DNA of 62,898 nt from contig CANRPO010000020.1 in assembly GCA_947632515.1 (NCBI GenBank), positions 1 to 62,898 of the forward strand, written 5' to 3'. The position numbers and the translations under genes were made by a program. Of the stretch, positions 62,700 to 62,898 are shown piece after piece. The number at the start of each line of letters is the position of its first letter. Position 1 is the stretch's first letter. Source of the DNA: an uncultured Lachnospiraceae bacterium. GTDB lineage: Bacteria; Bacillota; Clostridia; Lachnospirales; Lachnospiraceae. Under the pieces are notes generated by a model, which had not been told where the DNA came from, searched no databases, and was given only the letters and a program-made list of their open reading frames with translations.

Positions 62700-62898
62700 G
62701 CTGGGCTGATGATGTTCTGGCGATTGCCGGAGGGGAAGTCGGGACCACGGAATGGCCCTCCGGGAGCAACAGGGTCAAGTACAACGAATGGTACTACGGA
62801 CGGGCGGTCTCCGGCGGCGCGTACCCCTGGTGCATGGCCTTTGTGGAGTGGGTCTTCAACGCGGCGGGACGCGCCCTGCCCTTTAAGACGGCCTCCTG
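62696..62898 (+). CDS. Endolysin, CHAP-type amidase/peptidase (5' part)
   Basis: 67 codons before the window ends. VLAIAGGEVGTTEWPSGSNR, KYNEWYYGR and YPWCMAFVEWVFNAAG carry the CHAP catalytic Cys (PWC). Start overlaps the holin-like stop. The enzyme cuts host peptidoglycan for release; the His catalytic part and any binding domain lie outside. Confidence 0.85.
   Translation, partial: MSWADDVLAIAGGEVGTTEWPSGSNRVKYNEWYYGRAVSGGAYPWCMAFVEWVFNAAGRALPFKTAS

Noticed and set aside
1..62898. Insertion sequences or transposases
   Set aside because: No DDE transposase or terminal inverted repeats with target duplications were seen.

Overview
The window is most of a temperate tailed-phage genome (prophage) sitting at the 3' end of a host tRNA-Ser(GCU) gene. 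The other attachment site lies beyond the right edge, because the sequence stops inside the endolysin. Purine-rich AGGAGG ribosome sites, intermediate GC content, a siphovirus-type late operon and many early proteins of a familiar gut-Firmicutes type suggest a Clostridia host, probably Oscillospiraceae/Ruminococcaceae. The host assignment is inference; no host gene other than the tRNA is visible.

Layout. 1-2.7 kb: tRNA-Ser, then leftward tyrosine integrase, ImmA/IrrE-type protease and HTH repressor, a promoter/operator region and a hidden 36-codon basic peptide gene. 2.8-24.6 kb: rightward early operon with a Cro-like protein, a striking array of three long RNA hairpins followed by a RAMP-like protein, a recombination set (DUF1351, putative annealing protein, MBL-fold protein, SSB), a sigma-region-4/alpha-CTD fusion, replication initiator and helicase-loader-like proteins, a circularly permuted C5 DNA methyltransferase split by an intein, YopX, a 3D-domain protein, a PAPS-reductase-family protein, dUTPase, a second methyltransferase and many small zinc-ribbon proteins. 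24.7-25.3 kb: small terminase. 25.3-36.9 kb: accessory block between the terminase genes. It holds a leftward plasmid-like module with an FtsK-like ATPase, a divergently transcribed serine recombinase, HNH and GIY-YIG nucleases, an insulated lipoprotein gene and an RtcB RNA ligase. 37-62.9 kb: late region with large terminase, a ~0.8 kb untranslated structured-RNA candidate ending at a tRNA-Gln, portal, minor head protein, scaffold, N4-gp56-type capsid, connectors, tail tube, frameshifted tail chaperones, tape measure, glycine-rich fibre, a diversity-generating retroelement (DGR), holin-like protein and endolysin.

The clearest special system is the DGR. The last codons of the 949-residue tail protein form a 106-bp variable repeat. 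A 106-bp template repeat lies about 140 bp downstream, and a reverse transcriptase follows. The repeats differ at 18 positions and all 18 are adenines in the template, the signature of adenine-directed mutagenic retrohoming that retargets a receptor-binding protein. The other strong candidates for undescribed biology are the three-hairpin array next to the RAMP-like gene, the large late RNA with its tRNA, and a two-hairpin RNA motif that occurs three times ahead of structural genes with a changed but still paired inner stem.
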